From Acetobacterium sp. (lineage in GTDB: Bacteria; Bacillota; Clostridia; Eubacteriales; Eubacteriaceae), in the NCBI GenBank assembly GCA_022013395.1, contig JAKLQL010000335.1:1-9200 (forward strand): a stretch of 9,200 nt of DNA. Direction: 5' to 3'. Position 1 is the stretch's first letter, and each line of letters starts with the position of its first letter. The notes under the pieces were generated by a model that did not search any database, was not told the origin of the DNA, and worked only from the letters and a program-made list of their open reading frames with translations. Positions 5,814 through 9,200 of the stretch are shown here, in pieces. Both the position numbers and the translations under genes were made by a program.

Positions 5814-7319
5814 ATGAACACTGAAAAGTATTTTATGGGTGTTGACACCGGAACGCAAAGTGTCAGAGTGATTGTCACGGATATCAAAGGGACGGTTATT
5901 GCTGGTGATGAAAAGGTTTATGAAACCTTTTATCCGCAGGCTGGTTGGGCTGAACAGAAACCGGCCGATTGGTGGAACTGTTTTAACGAAGCCGTTAAAA
6001 ATGTGATGTCGTCACTATCAAAAGAAATTCGCCATAATATTCAGGCGGTCAGCGTCTGCTCCACCTCATCAACGGTTATTCCGGTGGATGAACAAGGCAA
6101 CCCATTAACGGATGCCATCATGTGGATGGATACCCGGGCTAAAAAAGAAATGAAAGTCATCAATGACACCAAACACCCGGTGCTGGAATACTCCGGCGGC
6201 GAAGATTCCGTGGAATGGATGATCCCCAAAGTACTGTGGATCAAAAACAATCAAAAAGATATCTATGCTAAAAGCTATAAAATTATTGAACAGCTGGACT
6301 GGATGAACTATCAGTTATGTGGTGTTTATGCGACCTCTATCTGTAACTCAACCTGTAAATGGAATTATATTGAATGTGAAGGCGGCTGGAACGGCGAATT
6401 CTTCAAACAAGTTGGTTTGGAAGACTATGCCCAAAAACTGGTGTTGGATGTCAAGCATGTCGGCGAATTTGTTGGCACCATCAGCCGTGAATTTGCCGAT
6501 CATTATGATATCAACCCCGAAATGAAGGTTGTTCAGGGCGGGATTGATGCCCATATCGGAATGCTCGGATTAGGCGTTGCCAAAGAAGGTAAACTGGCCA
6601 TGATCATGGGCACCAGCTTTGTTCAGTTGGCTTTCTCGTAAAAGAAATTAAATCTGAACGGCATCTGGGGCCCCTACAACAACGCCATCGTCCCCGATCA
6701 GTGGTTGCTGGAAGGCGGACAGATTTCAGCCGGTTCGATCATCAAATGGTTTATGCGGGAATTTGATATGAGCGCCCACGAAAATCCATATGCTTATATG
6801 AATGAACTGGTGGCCAAAATCCCGGCCGGCTCTGAAGGCCTGGTGGCGCTTGATTTCTTCCAGGGCAATCGGACGCCCTACAAAGATGCCAATGCCAAAG
6901 GGGTGATTTACGGCTTAACCCTGAGTCATACTAAAGCCCATATTTATCGAGCCTTACTTGAATCAGTAGCGCTTGGCACCAAGAACATCATCGATAATTT
7001 TGAAGCCCAGGGTTGTCCCATCAACATCATTGTTGGCTGTGGTGGGGTCACCAAGGATACCACCTGGATGCAGATTATTGCCGATGTCACTGGCAAACCC
7101 ATTGTGGTTACCGAAGATGCCAGCGCCAGTGTCCTGGGCTGTGCCATCGTCGCGGCAGTCGGATCAGGTACTTACGAATCCTTTGATGCCGCCACCAAAG
7201 GCATGGTCAAAGAAGCGTATTCGGTCCAACCGAACAAAGATCTCTACGCAACCTATCAGGGCGTCTTTGATACCTATACCGAAATCTATGAAAACCTCAA
7301 AGATACCATGGCCAAATAA
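5814..7319 (+). pseudogene. FGGY-family carbohydrate kinase interrupted by in-frame TAA
   Basis: The reading frame runs 502 codons, the normal size of a FGGY sugar kinase, but codon 276 is TAA (6639-6641). The same frame continues without any shift through K-K-L-N-L-N-G-I-W-G-P-Y to a proper stop at 7317-7319. Before the stop lie the phosphate-binding G-V-D-T-G-T-Q-S-V-R (9-18), G-W-A-E-Q-K-P-A-D-W-W, the W-M-D-T-R-A block and the presumed catalytic base D245 in G-G-I-D-A-H. M-I-M-G-T-S (263-268) comes just before the break. After it are the L-E-G-G-Q block, F-Q-G-N-R-T-P-Y, and the second FGGY signature G-C-G-G-V-T-K-D-T-T-W-M-Q. These kinases transfer phosphate from ATP to pentuloses, polyols or related sugars; specificity here is unassigned. 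A 275-residue product would lack the C-terminal domain and should be inactive. The ATG follows the dehydrogenase stop directly, with GGGGGA at 5800-5805. A nonsense mutation, a sequencing error or readthrough are the options; no frameshift or insertion is seen. Confidence 0.85.
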
Positions 7320-7354
7320 CACATCATTGATTTACGAAAATTAGGAGAAAGAAA

Positions 7355-8020
7355 ATGACAAACAAGGAAATTTTAAGCCATATTGACCACACGCTATTAA
7401 AACAATTTGCCACCTGGGAAGAGATTAAGGTGATCTGCGACGATGCCATCGAATATGAAACGGCATCGGTGTGCATTCCGCCGTCCTATGTTAAAAAGAT
7501 CAAAGAAACCTATGGGGAAAAGCTGAATATCTGTACGGTGATCGGTTTTCCTTTAGGCTACAATACCACGGCCGTCAAGGTTTTTGAAGCAGTTGATGCC
7601 GTTAAAAACGGCGCCGCAGAAATTGACATGGTCATTAATATTACGGCTCTCAAGAACAAAGATTACGACCTGGTTCAAAATGAAATTGCCGAAATTAAGA
7701 AAGCTATTGGCGATAAGATCCTCAAGGTGATTGTGGAAACCTGCTTCTTGACTGAGGATGAAAAAGTCAAGGTTTGTGAACTGGTAACCAATGCCAAGGC
7801 TGACTACATCAAAACTTCCACTGGTTTTGGTACCGCTGGGGCAACCATTGAAGATATTCGCTTGTTTAAAGCCAATATCGGCCCGGATGTCAAAATGAAG
7901 GCGGCTGGCGGTGTTAAATCTGTGGACGACCTGATTGCCTTTATCAATGAAGGCTGTTCTCGAATCGGCACAAGCTCGGCCGTTAAAATGTTAAAAGGCG
8001 AAGCCGTCAGTGGTTACTAA
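7355..8020 (+). CDS. deoC: Deoxyribose-phosphate aldolase
   Basis: A 221-residue class I aldolase of standard DeoC length. It has D-H-T-L-L (11-15), S-V-C-I (38-41), V-I-G-F-P-L-G (62-68) and A-E-I-D-M-V-I-N (88-95, with the catalytic Asp D91). The Schiff-base lysine K153 lies in Y-I-K-T-S-T-G-F-G-T (151-160), and the partner lysine K182 in K-A-A-G-G-V (182-187). The family cleaves 2-deoxy-D-ribose 5-phosphate to glyceraldehyde 3-phosphate and acetaldehyde in the cytosol. AGGAG (7343-7347) stands 7 nt before the ATG, 35 nt after the kinase stop, and two hairpins follow the gene, so it is the last gene of the operon. No nucleoside phosphorylase, phosphopentomutase or cytidine deaminase gene is adjacent, which argues for a role in the operon's sugar or polyol pathway rather than nucleoside salvage. 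All catalytic residues are present. Confidence 0.95.
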   Translation: MTNKEILSHIDHTLLKQFATWEEIKVICDDAIEYETASVCIPPSYVKKIKETYGEKLNICTVIGFPLGYNTTAVKVFEAVDAVKNGAAEIDMVINITALKNKDYDLVQNEIAEIKKAIGDKILKVIVETCFLTEDEKVKVCELVTNAKADYIKTSTGFGTAGATIEDIRLFKANIGPDVKMKAAGGVKSVDDLIAFINEGCSRIGTSSAVKMLKGEAVSGY

Positions 8021-8058
8021 AACCCTAATCCTTAGTCAGTGGCACCAGATTAGCCAAT

Positions 8059-8091
8059 TTGATTAAAAAGTTTGCAAGTCTTTTTGATTAA
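8059..8091 (+). terminator. A/T-rich hairpin after deoC, weak terminator candidate
   Basis: TTGATTAAAAAG (8059-8070) pairs with CTTTTTGATTAA (8080-8091), 12 bp with two G-T pairs and a 9-nt loop. The stem is low in GC and the T-run lies inside its 3' arm, so by itself it would be a weak terminator; the better one follows at 8127. Confidence 0.4.
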
Positions 8092-8126
8092 ACAAAATGA
8101 ACCCATCAAAATAAATCCAACAAAAG

Positions 8127-8157
8127 AGCATTCAGACAAAGCGTTTGGATGCTTTTT
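8127..8157 (+). terminator. Rho-independent terminator of the dehydrogenase-kinase-deoC operon
   Basis: AGCATTCAGAC (8127-8137) pairs with GTTTGGATGCT (8143-8153), 11 bp with two G-T pairs and an AAAGC loop, followed by a run of T (8153-8157). The upstream CAAAAG gives the opposite strand a short T-run too, so it may also act on the convergent permease gene ending at 8193. Confidence 0.8.
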
Positions 8158-8192
8158 GATTGGGATAAATATCAGAAAATGGAGTTTTGATT

Positions 8193-8990
8193 CTAGGTGG
8201 TCAAATCCCGGCGGTTAAACGCAACGAAGGTCAGGGCAAAAAAGACGAAGGAAACAACCAACAAAATTGCTGCCGAACTGAATGAAAGATGGTCATTGAT
8301 CATCAGGGCGGCGCCTTCAAAGTATTTAAACGGCGTAAGAATTTTGAGAAATGCCAGTTTATCATATAAATCAACCGCTACCGACAAGATGAAAAATCCC
8401 ATTACCAACCCGGCCGCTGTTGAAGTAGCCATCTTGGTATTTTTCAAAACAGCTCCAAACAAGGCACCCAAAGCTAAAAAGAACAGTTGCAGAATAAAAA
8501 GCGCCAGCATGGTCAGTGAGACCTTGTCAACTAAACCATCACCATGGTTGTGTTGGGCGATGAAAAAGACCGAAGCGGCAAAGGTAACCATGTTAAAAAT
8601 CAGAATGTTAATGACCCCGGCTAATAGTTTGGGGCTGATGACCTGAAACCGCCGAACCGGTCGGGTGTAGATAAAATCGGCACAATGATCGCGTTCCTCT
8701 TTGGACACCACGACGGCGCCAAACATCACGGCGTGAACAGCCGCCAATAGCATGAAATAGAGAAAGAAAACCGAATAAAAACCGGCAACCTTAGAAATAT
8801 CCACCGAACCCATCCCAAAAACAACCATGATTTCTTTAGGAAAGGCAGCGAACAGCGCGTTCATATCCACCTGGGAATCGGCGAAGCCCTGGTATTTCGT
8901 CAGCCCGGCAAAGATAATGAAAATCTGGGCACAGCACCAGATGATCAATGATTTGAAATTGGCTTTCATTTCTTTTTTAAACACATTCAT
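8193..8990 (-). CDS. ABC-2 type transporter permease
   Basis: A 265-residue membrane protein with about six transmembrane helices (near 13-31, 70-94, 122-144, 157-181, 189-207 and 238-258). After the second helix comes V-V-S-K-E-E-R-D-H-C-A-D-F-I-Y-T-R-P-V-R-R (94-114), the cytosolic motif typical of ABC-2 permeases (PF12679-like), where the loop contacts the ATPase. The C-terminus F-N-R-R-D-L is the usual ending of such subunits. It would pair with a separate ATPase to export a substrate (drug, peptide or lipid), which cannot be predicted. AAAGGAGGTG (8997-9006) gives a near-perfect ribosome binding site. It lies 74 nt after another permease gene of the same class on the same strand, so the pair probably forms a heterodimeric channel whose ATPase gene is expected beyond the window. 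The stop codon is TAG. Confidence 0.85.
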   Translation of the reverse strand: MNVFKKEMKANFKSLIIWCCAQIFIIFAGLTKYQGFADSQVDMNALFAAFPKEIMVVFGMGSVDISKVAGFYSVFFLYFMLLAAVHAVMFGAVVVSKEERDHCADFIYTRPVRRFQVISPKLLAGVINILIFNMVTFAASVFFIAQHNHGDGLVDKVSLTMLALFILQLFFLALGALFGAVLKNTKMATSTAAGLVMGFFILSVAVDLYDKLAFLKILTPFKYFEGAALMINDHLSFSSAAILLVVSFVFFALTFVAFNRRDLTT

Positions 8991-9064
8991 AGATCACACC
9001 TCCTTTGGTCTAAATGAGCTGGTGTTGTTAAATTACACAAAATTAATCAAATTTTCATTAATGG

Positions 9065-9200
9065 TCAGATGGATGGCAAATCTTTCCTGGCAAAAAGTTT
9101 GAAGGTTAAAAAGATGAACACCCCGACCAGAACAAACCACAACAAAAAATTAAGCGAATCATAGTTCATTTTTTTTGAGATTTCAGAAAGATTAAAATAA
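9065..9200 (-). CDS. ABC-2 type transporter permease, C-terminal end (partial)
   Basis: An open minus-strand frame enters from the window edge and ends at TGA (9065-9067); 44 residues are visible. After Y-F-N-L-S-E-I-S-K-K comes one strong hydrophobic helix (L-W-F-V-L-V-G-V-F-I-F-L-T-F). It ends in K-L-F-A-R-K-D-L-P-S-I, the helix plus basic-Asp-Leu ending typical of ABC-2 permeases and like the F-N-R-R-D-L end of the downstream permease. The real start lies outside the window, so an internal ATG at residue 11 should not be taken as the gene start. Likely partner of the permease encoded at 8193-8990; the call rests on the short tail and the context. Confidence 0.65.
   Translation of the reverse strand, partial: YFNLSEISKKMNYDSLNFLLWFVLVGVFIFLTFKLFARKDLPSI

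Noticed and set aside
6639..6641. Recoding of the stop as selenocysteine or pyrrolysine
   Set aside because: The codon is TAA, whereas known recoding uses TGA or TAG, and I see no evident stem-loop element just downstream.
6705..7319. Separate gene for a 204-residue kinase C-terminal half starting at TTG 6705
   Set aside because: The TTG lies inside a conserved kinase motif (W-L-L-E-G-G-Q), has no ribosome binding site, and the frame is the same as the upstream half. It is treated as the rest of one interrupted gene.
8197..8646. 149-residue plus-strand ORF opposite the ABC permease gene
   Set aside because: Its composition (Lys/Arg/Thr/Ala-rich, low complexity) is that of an antisense shadow of a membrane-protein gene, and it has no ribosome binding site.
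9001..9064. Promoter between the two ABC permease genes
   Set aside because: The 74-nt gap is A/T-rich but I find no -35/-10 pair at proper spacing on the minus strand; the genes are more likely co-transcribed.

Overview
The window looks like a stretch of low-to-moderate-GC Firmicute chromosome, probably an anaerobic Clostridia member of the Eubacterium/Acetobacterium type. That placement is inferred from AGGAGG-type ribosome binding sites, sharp SigA-type promoters with 17-nt spacers, AT-rich gaps with Rho-independent terminators, and the family mix (TSCPD protein, YwbE, RpiR regulator, GatD-like dehydrogenase). No rRNA, tRNA, CRISPR, transposase or phage gene is visible.

Layout. (1) 1-386, plus strand: the 3' end of a TSCPD-domain gene overlaps a ywbE gene by 4 nt and is closed by a strong, probably bidirectional, terminator. 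(2) 385-2167, minus strand: a compact membrane-protein operon (VTT/DedA-like protein, four-helix unknown, two-helix protein with a bacterial PH-like domain) read from a recognisable promoter at 2139-2167. (3) 2285-4519, minus strand: a MurR/RpiR regulator followed, after a gap holding three consecutive inverted repeats, by a divergent GpsA-like dehydrogenase. (4) 4562-8157, plus strand, divergent from the regulator: a three-gene catabolic operon with a GatD-like zinc polyol(-phosphate) dehydrogenase, an FGGY sugar kinase interrupted by one in-frame TAA, and a canonical deoxyribose-phosphate aldolase (DeoC), closed by terminator hairpins. (5) 8193-9200, minus strand: two tandem ABC-2 type transporter permeases, the upstream one cut by the window edge.

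How the genes may work together. A dehydrogenase, a kinase and a class I aldolase next to a phosphosugar-sensing RpiR regulator form the minimal set for breaking down a polyol or deoxy-sugar to glyceraldehyde-3-phosphate plus a small aldehyde. The true substrate is not evident and no transporter lies in the operon. As written, the kinase is cut at codon 276 of 502, so the pathway would be broken unless the stop is a sequencing error or is bypassed. The regulator and operon share a control region with two strong back-to-back promoters. The regulator's -10 box contains the apparent upstream ATG, so translation must start later, at a TTG with a good Shine-Dalgarno sequence.
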